Assembly: GCA_041530395.1 (NCBI GenBank)
Contig: CP136945.1
Location: forward strand, 1,364,001-1,428,000
Direction: 5' to 3'
Origin: Thermosynechococcaceae cyanobacterium Okahandja
GTDB lineage: Bacteria; Cyanobacteriota; Cyanobacteriia; Thermosynechococcales; Thermosynechococcaceae
Length of the DNA: 64,000 bases
This document shows, in pieces, positions 45,895 to 55,260 of the stretch. The position numbers and the translations under genes were made by a program. Position 1 is the first letter of the stretch. Each line of letters opens with the position of its first letter. Under the pieces are notes generated by a model. It was not told where the DNA came from. It made no database searches and was given only the letters and a program-made list of their open reading frames with translations.

Positions 45895-46962
45895 ATGCTA
45901 CGCGTTCCAGTTCTATCTCCTGACGGAAAACCGTTAATGCCAACCAAGCCGAGCCGCGCCCGTCGCTGGATTCGAGATGGTTTGGCCGTAGGAAAGTGGT
46001 CAGATTTGGGCGTGTTCTACGTTCAACTAATTCGGAAACCTTCTGGGAAAAAAATCCAACCGATTGCGGTGGGCATCGACCCTGGAAAGCTGTATTCCGG
46101 TATTGGAGTGCAATCCTCCAAGGCAACTTTATTTTTGGCTCACCTAGTGTTGCCATTCCAAACGGTTAAAGACCGCATGGAACAACGCCGGATGATGCGA
46201 CGTGGGAGGAGAATCAACCGCAAGGTTGCCTACGCCAAACGCGCCCACAGACAGAAACGGTTTAATAACCGTAGGCAAAACAAACTACCGCCTAGTATTC
46301 GAGCCAATCGACAACTTGAATTCAGGGTTGTGAGTGAGATTTGCAACCTCTTTCCAGTGAGCAAGATTGTCTATGAGTACGTAAAGGCAGAGGGGTCAAA
46401 ATCCTTTTCTCCTGTAATGGCGGGTCAACGCGTCATGCTGGGCTGGTTGGCAGCACTAGCGCCGGTTGAGACTCAAGTTTGGAACACCGCTAACCTCAGG
46501 AAGCAGTTAGGGTTAGCCAAGTCGAACGATAAGGCGATACAAACACCTGAGAGCCATGCCGTGGATGGGCTAACTCTGGCGTGTTCTGAGTTCGTCAAAT
46601 ACGAACCGTTCCGCAGAGCCACTACGCACGGTCATCGGTGGAGAGGATCGGTGCAGTTAACGTCTGCGGTTTTCAAAGGGATTCGCAGACCTCCCATTTG
46701 TCGTCGGCAGTTGCATTTAATGCTTCCAGCCAAAGGTGGGGTGCGCCGTAAGTATGGGGGCACCACTACACGGCATGGTGTCCGGAAGGGGGATTTTGTT
46801 CGGTACCCCCGCATGCGGGGGCAGGGGGCTACAGAAAAGGCAGGGCGAGCTTATATCGGCTGGGTGAGTGGGGATACTCAAAGGCAGATTTCTGTGAGCG
46901 ATGCGAACTGGAAGAAACTAGGGCAATTTACTGCTTCTAAAAGTCTGTCTGATTGTCCGTAG
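45895..46962 (+). CDS. isrB: IsrB: HNH-less IscB-family RNA-guided nickase
   Basis: From the ATG at 45895 the 355-residue protein opens with MLRVPVLSPDGKPLMPTKPSRARR (PLMP domain). RuvC-I (AVGIDPGKLYSGIGV, Asp62), an Arg-rich bridge helix (about 95-128), RuvC-II (IVYEYVKAEG, Glu161) and RuvC-III (ESHAVDGLTLA, His221 and Asp224) follow. IscB has an HNH domain between RuvC-II and RuvC-III; here only about 60 residues separate them, so this is IsrB, expected to nick one strand. The C-terminal RRQLHLMLPAKGGVRRKYGG ... SVSDANWKKLGQFTASK is the target-interaction domain, interrupted by about nine extra codons made of a palindromic repeat (46806-46829). Confidence 0.83.
   Translation: MLRVPVLSPDGKPLMPTKPSRARRWIRDGLAVGKWSDLGVFYVQLIRKPSGKKIQPIAVGIDPGKLYSGIGVQSSKATLFLAHLVLPFQTVKDRMEQRRMMRRGRRINRKVAYAKRAHRQKRFNNRRQNKLPPSIRANRQLEFRVVSEICNLFPVSKIVYEYVKAEGSKSFSPVMAGQRVMLGWLAALAPVETQVWNTANLRKQLGLAKSNDKAIQTPESHAVDGLTLACSEFVKYEPFRRATTHGHRWRGSVQLTSAVFKGIRRPPICRRQLHLMLPAKGGVRRKYGGTTTRHGVRKGDFVRYPRMRGQGATEKAGRAYIGWVSGDTQRQISVSDANWKKLGQFTASKSLSDCP
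46806..46829 (+). repeat. in-frame palindromic repeat inside isrB
   Basis: CCCCCGCATGCGGGGG (46806-46821) is a perfect 16-base palindrome followed by CAGGGGGC. Nearly the same block occurs in the core of the MITE at 38711-38736 (CCCCCTGCTTGCGGGGG then CTAGGGGGC). It adds about nine codons (YPRMRGQGA) without breaking the isrB frame. Confidence 0.6.
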
Positions 46963-47071
46963 TACTGGGCTGGTCGTTTCGGGGGTATCGCACCCCACTC
47001 AACTACCGCTCCTATCCCTCCCCCACCTGCTACGCGAGGATGGGGGGTTCTCGGAGGTTTTTCGATGAATC

Positions 47072-47103
47072 AAAAACTCCTCCTGCTTACGGCAAGAGGA
47101 GCC
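47072..47103 (-). terminator. rho-independent terminator of groEL
   Basis: On the minus strand GGCTCCTC, a 13-base loop and GAGGAG are followed by TTTTTG, about 45 bases after the groEL stop. The stem is CTCCTC (47077-47082) with GAGGAG (47096-47101). Confidence 0.7.
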
Positions 47104-47145
47104 TTCAAACCATTGACTCTTTAGTACTTTTTAGTCCTCTAGGGG

Positions 47146-48807
<1,662 letters not shown>

Positions 48808-48850
48808 TTAATGAAGTCGCGGTAACTTGCAACCAGTGGCAGATTTGTGT

Positions 48851-48882
48851 GCCATGTAACACCATACTCTGGGGTGCATGGC
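48851..48882. promoter_or_regulatory. inverted repeat upstream of groEL
   Basis: GCCATGTAACACC (48851-48863) and GGGGTGCATGGC (48871-48882) are imperfect inverted repeats separated by seven bases, in the groEL promoter region. It is not the CIRCE sequence. It could be an operator or a leader hairpin. Confidence 0.4.
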
Positions 48883-48978
48883 AGAGCAATACACGTTGAT
48901 GTAGGGTATTCCGCACTTGTTGCCCACGGGGGGTGCCAGCCCTATGGGGGCAGAGTGACACCAAAAACCTTCACAACG

Positions 48979-49019
48979 AAAAAAGGTAGCCCCCTCCGTC
49001 CGCTGGGATGGCTACCTTT
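48979..49019 (-). terminator. rho-independent terminator of the Spy-like gene
   Basis: AAAGGTAGCC and GGCTACCTTT form a 10-bp stem; on the minus strand it is followed by T residues (GGTAGCC...GGCTACC then TTTTTT). It lies about 35 bases after the stop of the Spy-like gene and insulates groEL. Confidence 0.75.
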
Positions 49020-49050
49020 GGGCCACGACTGGCGATCGCCACGGCAGTTA

Positions 49051-49497
49051 TTATTGTGGGTTCATCGGGCGGTTGCCGGGACGACGCTGCTGCATTTGGG
49101 TGGCTAAGGATTGGCGCTGCTGCGGCGTAAGGATGCTGCGTATGGCCAACATACTTTCAAACCGTAGCGATGCCAGTTGGTTTTCGAGATCCCGCACCTG
49201 CTGATGCTTCGTCCGAATTTGCTCTTCACTGGCGGTACCACTCATCATTTGCCGTAGTTCTTCTTTGGCTGTGCGCAATTGGTTGCGGGTTTGATCCATG
49301 CGACTGTGATACTGTTGCCGCACCGCTTGTAATTGCTGACGCTGCTCTGGGGTCAGGTTCAGGTTATCGAGGTGGCCTCCCCGCGATCGCCCCCAACCGG
49401 GAGGGTTCTCTGCCTGAGCCATACTGGGGGGGACAATGGCCAACAGTGGGCTAAGACTGCTGCAAATGAGTAGGGTGCTTAAGGATTGCTTAAACAT
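49051..49497 (-). CDS. Spy/CpxP-like periplasmic LTXXQ protein
   Basis: A 148-residue protein with a signal peptide (LLICSSLSPLLAIVPPSMAQA) and a helical mature part with LNLTPEQRQQLQAVRQQY and ILTPQQRQSLATQM, the two LTxxQ-type motifs. Spy and CpxP are envelope-stress chaperones or sensors. It is the third gene after the ECF sigma and its putative anti-sigma (43 bases gap), suggesting an envelope- or metal-stress regulon. Confidence 0.85.
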   Translation of the reverse strand: MFKQSLSTLLICSSLSPLLAIVPPSMAQAENPPGWGRSRGGHLDNLNLTPEQRQQLQAVRQQYHSRMDQTRNQLRTAKEELRQMMSGTASEEQIRTKHQQVRDLENQLASLRFESMLAIRSILTPQQRQSLATQMQQRRPGNRPMNPQ

Positions 49498-49540
49498 AGG
49501 AACTCTCCAAGGAAGGGTAAATTGACACGATCCAGTGCAA

Positions 49541-49867
49541 CTAATCTACAAAGTTCAGGTCAGATTCGTGGAACATGACCTGCCAGTTCTGACTCACAAA
49601 GGCTTCCACTGAATCGGGTGGATACTCTTGCGCGACTTGGCGTGAGGGCTTCAGGAGCAACGCCGTGGCCATCGTGGCGATCGCGCCGGTGCTAATAAGC
49701 GTGAGGGTGCGCCACCAGCGTTTTGCCCGTTGCTGTTGTTGCAGTGCCGCTTGCACAATCACCCGCTCGAGTTGTGGATGGGGGGGCGGCGGCGTTCCAG
49801 CATAGGTTTGCAAGAAATGAACTAACGTTATGTCGTCACTAGATTTTGAGGGAGGCTGGAGTTTCAT
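49541..49867 (-). CDS. putative anti-sigma factor (membrane-anchored)
   Basis: A 108-residue protein with a soluble N-terminal helical half (residues 1-50), one membrane helix (TLTLISTGAIATMATALLL) and a short extracytoplasmic tail. Its start overlaps the ECF sigma stop by four bases, the usual arrangement of a sigma/anti-sigma pair. No zinc-binding HxxxCxxC motif is visible, so the assignment rests mainly on position and topology. Confidence 0.62.
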   Translation of the reverse strand: MKLQPPSKSSDDITLVHFLQTYAGTPPPPHPQLERVIVQAALQQQQRAKRWWRTLTLISTGAIATMATALLLKPSRQVAQEYPPDSVEAFVSQNWQVMFHESDLNFVD

Positions 49868-50469
49868 AAGCTGACTCCTGCATTCGTAAAGTAAGTACGT
49901 AAGGTACCCCGAGCACGAAACAAACGCGATTTTACAGTACCCACCGGAATGCGCAAAATTTCAGCGATTTCCTTCTGGGGCAGCCCTTGTAAATCGTGTA
50001 GTACCAGTACACTGCGGTAGTCTAGGGAAAGCTGAGCCAGACCCCGCCGCACTAAATCTTCATAGTGCAATTGCCCCAAGTCAGGCCCCGGGGTGAGGGG
50101 GGCGCTATTGTGTAGGTACTGCTGAGAGCGGGATTTGCGGGTTGCAAGCTGACGGCGATAGTCGCAAGCAACATTCCACGTAATCCGGTATAGCCACGTA
50201 GAAAACTTAGCTTCGTGCTTGAGACCCCGCAGCCCTTTCCAAGCCCGGAGGAAAACCTCTTGAACTAAGTCATCGAGGGCGCTTGCGCCACAAAGCTGGA
50301 ACAGTAGCGATCGCACTCGCTGCTGATGCCGTTGATACAACTCACGAAAGCCATGGGGATGTCCCGCTAAGCACTGCTCAATCACCGGGCGGTCAGGGTC
50401 AACCACCTTGGCACGTGGTTTGGTGTCTGTTGCAACCGTCATTAACGGCGCGGGTATAGATACACTCAT
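49864..50469 (-). CDS. ECF-type RNA polymerase sigma factor
   Basis: From the ATG at 50469 the protein has 201 residues. Region 2 is present as ALDDLVQEVFLRAWKGLRGLKHEAKFSTWLYRITWNVACDY and region 4 as LSLDYRSVLVLHDLQGLPQKEIAEILRIPVGTVKSRLFRARG (shown by motif). It should direct polymerase to stress promoters, with the downstream membrane protein as anti-sigma. The GTG at 50499 would add ten residues; GGAG before 50469 favours the shorter form. TGGAG and CTCCA around that site can form a small hairpin over the ribosome-binding site. Confidence 0.9.
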   Translation of the reverse strand: MSVSIPAPLMTVATDTKPRAKVVDPDRPVIEQCLAGHPHGFRELYQRHQQRVRSLLFQLCGASALDDLVQEVFLRAWKGLRGLKHEAKFSTWLYRITWNVACDYRRQLATRKSRSQQYLHNSAPLTPGPDLGQLHYEDLVRRGLAQLSLDYRSVLVLHDLQGLPQKEIAEILRIPVGTVKSRLFRARGTLRTYFTNAGVSL

Positions 50470-50553
50470 TGGAGGTATCGCTCCAGTTAATGTAATCACC
50501 TATTCAGACTGGATGAACAGACAAGGGGTTCACACTGCTGGATAATTAGGGTA

Positions 50554-50580
50554 GGAGTCAACCACAGCTTGGTTAACTCC
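50554..50580. promoter_or_regulatory. operator-like inverted repeat upstream of the ECF sigma gene
   Basis: GGAGTCAACC (50554-50563) and GGTTAACTCC (50571-50580) are inverted repeats with one mismatch and a seven-base spacer, 85-111 bases before the sigma start. No T-run follows on either strand, so it is more like a binding site than a terminator. Confidence 0.45.
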
Positions 50581-50688
50581 TGAGGGGGTTGGGGGTAAGC
50601 CCGCACCGTACTGGTAGAGTTAGCATCAGGAGGGTGTCATCTAAGGAGCAAAGCTGGCCGGATTCACACAACCTTGTCAAATAGTATC

Positions 50689-51402
50689 TCACGATACCAT
50701 TTCTTCGGAACCCAACAGAGGAAGTTGATACTCTACTCCCAGTTCCAAATTGGCAATATAGCTAGCCTCGATTGCCCTCAATAGCACTTCTTTGTAGTTC
50801 TCGTGGAGATAAAAATCTTTATCGTGCTGTAATACTTGCACTTCAAAATGGTCAGTCCAGAAAAAGTAGGTATTCCAGTGTAAAAAGCCCATGTTCAGAG
50901 TATCCAATAAGAACGGATCAACATCGCTGAAATCAAGATATTCAATAATTGGGTACTTTGGAACAAATATTAAACTTGACTGTTCTTGCCAGACAAGGTA
51001 ACGATGATGGATATATCCGCGGTAGGGTGGTGACCCTCCATCGACTCCTTTTGCACACTCACAAATAGGCGAAGGAGTCTCAATATATCCTGCTTTGGCA
51101 ACTCGAATCATTTCTTGGCATAGCCAAAAGGGGTTGTACATATCCTCTACAACGTGGCGGCAGTATATGAAATCGATGCTTTTATCTTTATAAGGTAGCG
51201 GCTCGTAGTTAAGATCTAGGGTATGAACTTTGTATTGTGCTAACGATTTATTAGGTAGCCAATCAATAAACTCCGTGGCCAACTCAAAAGGCACTACCCC
51301 AGGCCCAACCTCGACAATTATCTTAGATGTTGCGGCTCGCTGTTTAACAATATCTAGAATGGCTGGTTGTGGAGACCAGTAGTGCTTGACAATCTTTCTC
51401 AT
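50689..51402 (-). CDS. class I SAM-dependent methyltransferase-like protein, AT-rich
   Basis: The 237-residue protein has a SAM-site-like IIVEVGPGVVPFELA, an acidic-loop strand VHTLDLNYEPLPY, and SIDFIYCRHVVEDMYNPFWLCQEMIRVAKAGY, as in Methyltransf_11-type enzymes. The substrate is unknown; such orphan genes often modify surface glycans. The gene is visibly more AT-rich than its neighbours and has no HIP1 site, which suggests recent acquisition. It is monocistronic. Confidence 0.72.
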   Translation of the reverse strand: MRKIVKHYWSPQPAILDIVKQRAATSKIIVEVGPGVVPFELATEFIDWLPNKSLAQYKVHTLDLNYEPLPYKDKSIDFIYCRHVVEDMYNPFWLCQEMIRVAKAGYIETPSPICECAKGVDGGSPPYRGYIHHRYLVWQEQSSLIFVPKYPIIEYLDFSDVDPFLLDTLNMGFLHWNTYFFWTDHFEVQVLQHDKDFYLHENYKEVLLRAIEASYIANLELGVEYQLPLLGSEEMVS

Positions 51403-51624
51403 ACTCGTACGCGCATCACAGGTAACTTTTCCCTAGATTAGCAAAGCATTAATGAGGGCAAAGCCAGTCTAGCCAGAGGTTCCCGTGTGATCATAACGAT
51501 GTCATCAGACAGTAATATCGCCACTCACCCGATTTACAACGCATGGGATGAGACAGATCAACCATGATGAAGTGAGCGTAGTTTTGCTAGTCCCCACCCA
51601 TAGAGCGATCGCGCCACACCAGCC

Positions 51625-51900
51625 TCAGGGCGAGGATGCGGCTGAGCGATCGCGATGGGACTCTAAAAGGAATGTGGCCGCCACAAAGTGACCCTGCTGC
51701 CATGCCATTTCAATTCGCTGCTGCTCTAGCGGCCAAAAGACTTCGCCTAAATGCACCCTTTTTAAGGTGGTGGCAGACTGGGCGGATTGCGTGCTTGGCG
51801 CAAAAAAGGGGATGGGTTCTTCGGGAATGAGATGGCTGACCGGAAACTGCCGCATTGCCAGCACTGCCATCAATTCCACCGCACTGGACAGTTGCGGCAC
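51625..51900 (-). CDS. small hypothetical protein
   Basis: A 91-residue ORF beginning with GTG at 51900 behind an AAGGGA ribosome-site-like stretch; an internal ATG lies ten codons later. The sequence has no signal or motif (VFWPLEQQRIEMAWQQGHFVAATFLLESH is helical). HIP1 sites near its end match native DNA. It is divergent from ubiA. Moderate support only. Confidence 0.45.
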   Translation of the reverse strand: MPQLSSAVELMAVLAMRQFPVSHLIPEEPIPFFAPSTQSAQSATTLKRVHLGEVFWPLEQQRIEMAWQQGHFVAATFLLESHRDRSAASSP

Positions 51901-52079
51901 AGATCCCTTGATCTGAAGGTAAAGTGACCAGTTTTCTAAAAGCTTGTTTTGCAGTAAATACTCATAGTACTGCTGAAGCTGTTCCGCGCTCTAGAGGCTG
52001 TACCATAGGGAGGTGTAGGGACTCTAAGACGCTTGCACGGTCTGTGGTTAACTCTCAGTTGCCAAAAACTTCTGTACCT

Positions 52080-52952
52080 ATGTGGCGGGCGATCGCCCAG
52101 CTATTGCGCTGGCACAAACCCGCAGGCCGCCTAATTCTCCTGATTCCGGCGCTGTGGTCACTGGTGCTAGCCAGTGAGGGACTGCCTTCTCTGAAGCTCC
52201 TTGGCATTATTATTGTGGGCACGATCGCCACCAGTGCCGCTGGCTGCATTATTAATGACATCTGGGATCGCAATATAGACCCCCACGTTCAACGCACCCA
52301 GCAGCGTCCCCTCGCGAGTCGGCGGCTTTCTGTTGGCCTTGCCCTTGGCCTGATGATCATTGCCTTTGCCTGCGCGTGGGGCTTGACCTTTTACCTGACC
52401 CCCCTAGGTTACTGGCTGGCGGTTGCCGCCGTACCGGTGATTATTCTTTATCCCCTTGCCAAGCGGGTATTTCCCGTTCCCCAGTTGGTGTTGGCACTGG
52501 CTTGGGGATTTGCGGTCTTAATTCCTTGGGCGGCTGTCCAAGATCGCTTGGGTGTAACGACGGCATGGCTGTGGGGGGCAGTGGTGATGTGGACACTGGC
52601 GTTTGATACCGTCTATGCCATGCCCGATCGCCCCGATGACCGCCGCTTGGGGATACACTCTAGCGCCCTTTTTTTTGGTGCCCATGCCCCCTTAGCGATC
52701 GCCCTCCTCTACAGCGGTACTATCCTGCTTTTGGTGGGGGTGGGCTACAGTGCTAACCTCACATGGCGATTCTGGCTCGCTTTAGCGGTCAGTAGTTACT
52801 TTTGGCTGCGCCAATCTCTGCAAATCTATAGCCACGAGCGCCGCGATAGCCAAACCACAACATTACCAATCCAGACCTATGGCCGTTACTTTAACGAAAA
52901 TGTCTGGCTTGGCTTTTTACTTTGGGTGGGGATGTGGTGCCCTAAGCCTTAG
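52080..52952 (+). CDS. ubiA: UbiA-family 4-hydroxybenzoate prenyltransferase
   Basis: From the ATG at 52080 the protein has 290 residues and about eight or nine membrane helices. The two Asp-rich motifs that bind the prenyl diphosphate through Mg are NDIWDRNID and DRPDDRRLG. In cyanobacteria this enzyme prenylates 4-hydroxybenzoate on the route to plastoquinone. The in-frame ORF extends upstream to 51924, but the extra 52 residues look non-native and MWRAIAQLLRWHKPAGRLIL is the normal N-terminus. It ends 11 bases inside convergent comB. Confidence 0.9.
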   Translation: MWRAIAQLLRWHKPAGRLILLIPALWSLVLASEGLPSLKLLGIIIVGTIATSAAGCIINDIWDRNIDPHVQRTQQRPLASRRLSVGLALGLMIIAFACAWGLTFYLTPLGYWLAVAAVPVIILYPLAKRVFPVPQLVLALAWGFAVLIPWAAVQDRLGVTTAWLWGAVVMWTLAFDTVYAMPDRPDDRRLGIHSSALFFGAHAPLAIALLYSGTILLLVGVGYSANLTWRFWLALAVSSYFWLRQSLQIYSHERRDSQTTTLPIQTYGRYFNENVWLGFLLWVGMWCPKP

Positions 52953-53676
52953 TGAGCACCTTGGCAGCCACCTGCCACGGCACAATTTCGAGAATATCGG
53001 TTTGGGCACAGTACTTGAGATCCGCCTCATTGCCAAGGTTGAGGAGGCGCTGACCATGACTGGAGTGGTGAAACAGGGTTAGCAAATCATCTTGGTAGTA
53101 ACGGTAGAGCGCCGTGGCGGCAATGGTTTCGTCATTCCCGGCCAAGGTTTCTAAGGGCGCGTCCTGTTGTCCCCACAGGCAATGCACAAGGGCACCCGCA
53201 CAGACGGTGTCTTCAAGGGAGTAGCTCCCCTGCCAGCCGGAACCCACCACCCAAACCGTTTCGGGTTGATGCTTAAGCACAAACTCGGCTACGGCTGCAC
53301 GGTTCACGAGGGCGGCGGCCAACACGAGGGGGCTATGTTGAATTCGCTCTAGGGAGCGAGTGCCATTGGTAGTACTCATAAAGAGCCGACACCCCTGCAC
53401 CCGCTCGGGCAGGCATTCACTGGGGGAGTTGCCCATATCAAAGCCGGCTACTTTTTTGCCGCCGCGCTCCCCTACTCGCACCCGTTTTGCCGCTGGCCAC
53501 TGCTGACTGGTGCGCTCTAGCTCGCCGAGATCACTAAAGACCTGTACCGCTTCCGCACCGGCGGCAAGAGCCGCCACAATGGTTGTTGTGGCACGCAAGA
53601 CATCAACAGCAATGGCACAGTCGGGCTGCCAATCGGCAGGCACCCGCTCTGGTGTGTGGTAGGTATAGATTTTCAT
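52942..53676 (-). CDS. comB: ComB-family 2-phosphosulfolactate phosphatase
   Basis: The 244-residue protein matches ComB: CAIAVDVLRATTTIVAALAAGAEAV, GERGGKKVAGFDMGNSP, FMSTTNGTRSLE and EDTVCAGALVH. In methanogens ComB serves coenzyme M synthesis; the role in cyanobacteria is not settled. It is full length, starts 19 bases downstream of the psb32 stop on the same strand, and probably shares its transcript. Confidence 0.9.
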   Translation of the reverse strand: MKIYTYHTPERVPADWQPDCAIAVDVLRATTTIVAALAAGAEAVQVFSDLGELERTSQQWPAAKRVRVGERGGKKVAGFDMGNSPSECLPERVQGCRLFMSTTNGTRSLERIQHSPLVLAAALVNRAAVAEFVLKHQPETVWVVGSGWQGSYSLEDTVCAGALVHCLWGQQDAPLETLAGNDETIAATALYRYYQDDLLTLFHHSSHGQRLLNLGNEADLKYCAQTDILEIVPWQVAAKVLTKA

Positions 53677-53695
53677 AAATAGTAAAAACAGTTGG

Positions 53696-54382
53696 CTACG
53701 ATGACCCTTGATAGATAAAGTATGTCACCATTGGGATGACTGTAGCGGCAATTAACAGAACCACGACAATAATTGTGGCGGAGCGGTCATCGGTTTCGCT
53801 TTTGCTCTTGTAGGTTTTTTCGGTCACCACTTCTCGGATGACGGGGGGGCCTGGATCCGGTTCGCCTTGGAGGACTTTGGCGAGGCGATCGCCCGCGTCA
53901 AGAACCGACTGATTGTAGTTGCCATCCCGCAGCGGTACCCGCATGGTTTCCTGAACGATACTGTTGGCTGTCTCAGGGCGAAGGGTTTGAGCCACAGTGT
54001 CACCGTAGCGAATTGCCGTGCCGTTGGTGACCGTGTCAAGGGCAATAATAACTTGGTTGGCTTGGGCCTCGGCAGCGGGGAACCACTGGTCAAATAAAGC
54101 ATCGACAAAGGTTTGGGGAGTTTCGCCATAGTCTAGGCGATGCACGGTTACAACGTGGACGTTAATACCGGTGTTTTTGGCTACATCTTCGAGCAATCGC
54201 CCAAGGCTACCTTCGGTAATGGGACTGAGGACGTTCCCTTCGTCAATGACGGAGGTGGCGCTAGTGGGCGGCGGAATCTCGGCGGCACTGGTGGCCCATA
54301 CGGGCGTTGCCAAGATCGCGATTGCTATGGTGACTAGCCCCACACAACTTACAAAGCGTTGCCAAACCATTCGCCAATCCAT
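53696..54382 (-). CDS. psb32: TPM-domain protein Psb32
   Basis: An N-terminal signal segment (LVTIAIAILATPVWA) precedes a TPM_phosphatase domain (VIDEGNVLSPITEGSLGRLLED, TGINVHVVTVHRL, ANQVIIALDTVTNGTAIRYG), and a C-terminal membrane helix (ATIIVVVLLIAATVIPMVTYFIY) closes the protein. This is the Psb32 layout, a photosystem II protection/repair factor of the thylakoid. The ATG at 54382 was chosen; an in-frame TTG lies two codons upstream. Confidence 0.85.
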   Translation of the reverse strand: MDWRMVWQRFVSCVGLVTIAIAILATPVWATSAAEIPPPTSATSVIDEGNVLSPITEGSLGRLLEDVAKNTGINVHVVTVHRLDYGETPQTFVDALFDQWFPAAEAQANQVIIALDTVTNGTAIRYGDTVAQTLRPETANSIVQETMRVPLRDGNYNQSVLDAGDRLAKVLQGEPDPGPPVIREVVTEKTYKSKSETDDRSATIIVVVLLIAATVIPMVTYFIYQGSS

Positions 54383-54578
54383 GCGCAATGTACCCTAAGC
54401 GTTTCAATGCAATTTTCCCAGATTTTGCCTGATAAAATGAATTTCCTTTCAATAAATCTTAAAAAACCTTCAGTGAGCACTGGCGATCGCCCGAGCCTCA
54501 GCCCGTAAAGCCCCCCCAGAAGTTTTGAATATTGGCTGAACGGGAGGAAATAAAGGGATAGAACTGTGGTAGTTTTCC

Positions 54579-55250
54579 CTAACGAGCGGTTTCGGTTTTA
54601 CCGGTGCGGGTAAAGCGGACTTCAATGCGGCGGCGGGACGCATCAGAATGACGGTTCGCTGGGGCTAGGGTGCCGTTAGCAAGGTATAGTTGCCCCGCAG
54701 AATAGGCGCGGAAATTCAGCCCATTTAGTTCAGGTTTTTTGCGCAGTTCGTTGGCGATCGCCAGTGCCCGCATTAAGCCTAAGTCTGCATTTGAACCGGG
54801 GGTGAGACGGCCTAATGTATTGCTAGCCACCGCTTGCTCTAGCAACAGATCAAGGTTACTGGTTCGGCCTTGGTTGGGTTGGCCATCCGTATGACCAATG
54901 ATTTCAATGGTATCGATCGCGTACGCTTTGCGGTTAGCGATAATCATTGAGGTTAGGTCCGTCTGGATGTATCTGCGAAACGGCGCTGATAGCTGAGCAC
55001 TGCCGACCCCAAATCGAAATTTTTCATTATCAGGAATAAACAGAATGGGGGGAGTGCCTCGCACGCCATCTATGGCTTGAAGCTGCCGTCGCAGTTGATA
55101 AATCTCTGCTTGGTTAAAAACAATAAACACGAGCATGAAAAAAGCAATTAAACTTAGAATCAGGAGGCTACCGGACATTAAATCGGTATAGGACATCCAA
55201 GGGTTGAGATCCTCTGGTTCCTGTGGCCAAGGGCGACGGGATGGGCGCAT
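54579..55250 (-). CDS. MotB/OmpA-type stator subunit (ZorB-like)
   Basis: A 223-residue protein with a single N-terminal membrane helix: SYTDLMSGSLLILSLIAFFMLV. Asp23 sits where MotB and ZorB have the ion-binding Asp. A C-terminal OmpA-like peptidoglycan-binding domain follows (IEIIGHTDGQPNQGRT; NRHSDASRRRIEVRF). It would form a stator-type ion channel with the preceding MotA-like protein. It starts 10 bases after that gene's stop and is the last gene of a four-gene operon with the tubulin-like GTPase and VWA protein. Confidence 0.85.
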   Translation of the reverse strand: MRPSRRPWPQEPEDLNPWMSYTDLMSGSLLILSLIAFFMLVFIVFNQAEIYQLRRQLQAIDGVRGTPPILFIPDNEKFRFGVGSAQLSAPFRRYIQTDLTSMIIANRKAYAIDTIEIIGHTDGQPNQGRTSNLDLLLEQAVASNTLGRLTPGSNADLGLMRALAIANELRKKPELNGLNFRAYSAGQLYLANGTLAPANRHSDASRRRIEVRFTRTGKTETAR

Positions 55251-55260
55251 GGGGCAGCAC

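Larger units (their letters stand above)
45640..47052 (+). mobile_element. IsrB element (IS605 superfamily, no tnpA)
   Basis: The unit comprises the omega-RNA region, isrB, and a right-end hairpin downstream of the stop: CCCCCACCT near 47020-47028 with AGGATGGGGGG near 47037-47047. The outer limits are not fixed because no second copy is in the window. The left side abuts the tnpB relic, so the element probably inserted into or next to an older TnpB element. Mobility would need a TnpA encoded elsewhere. Confidence 0.5.
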
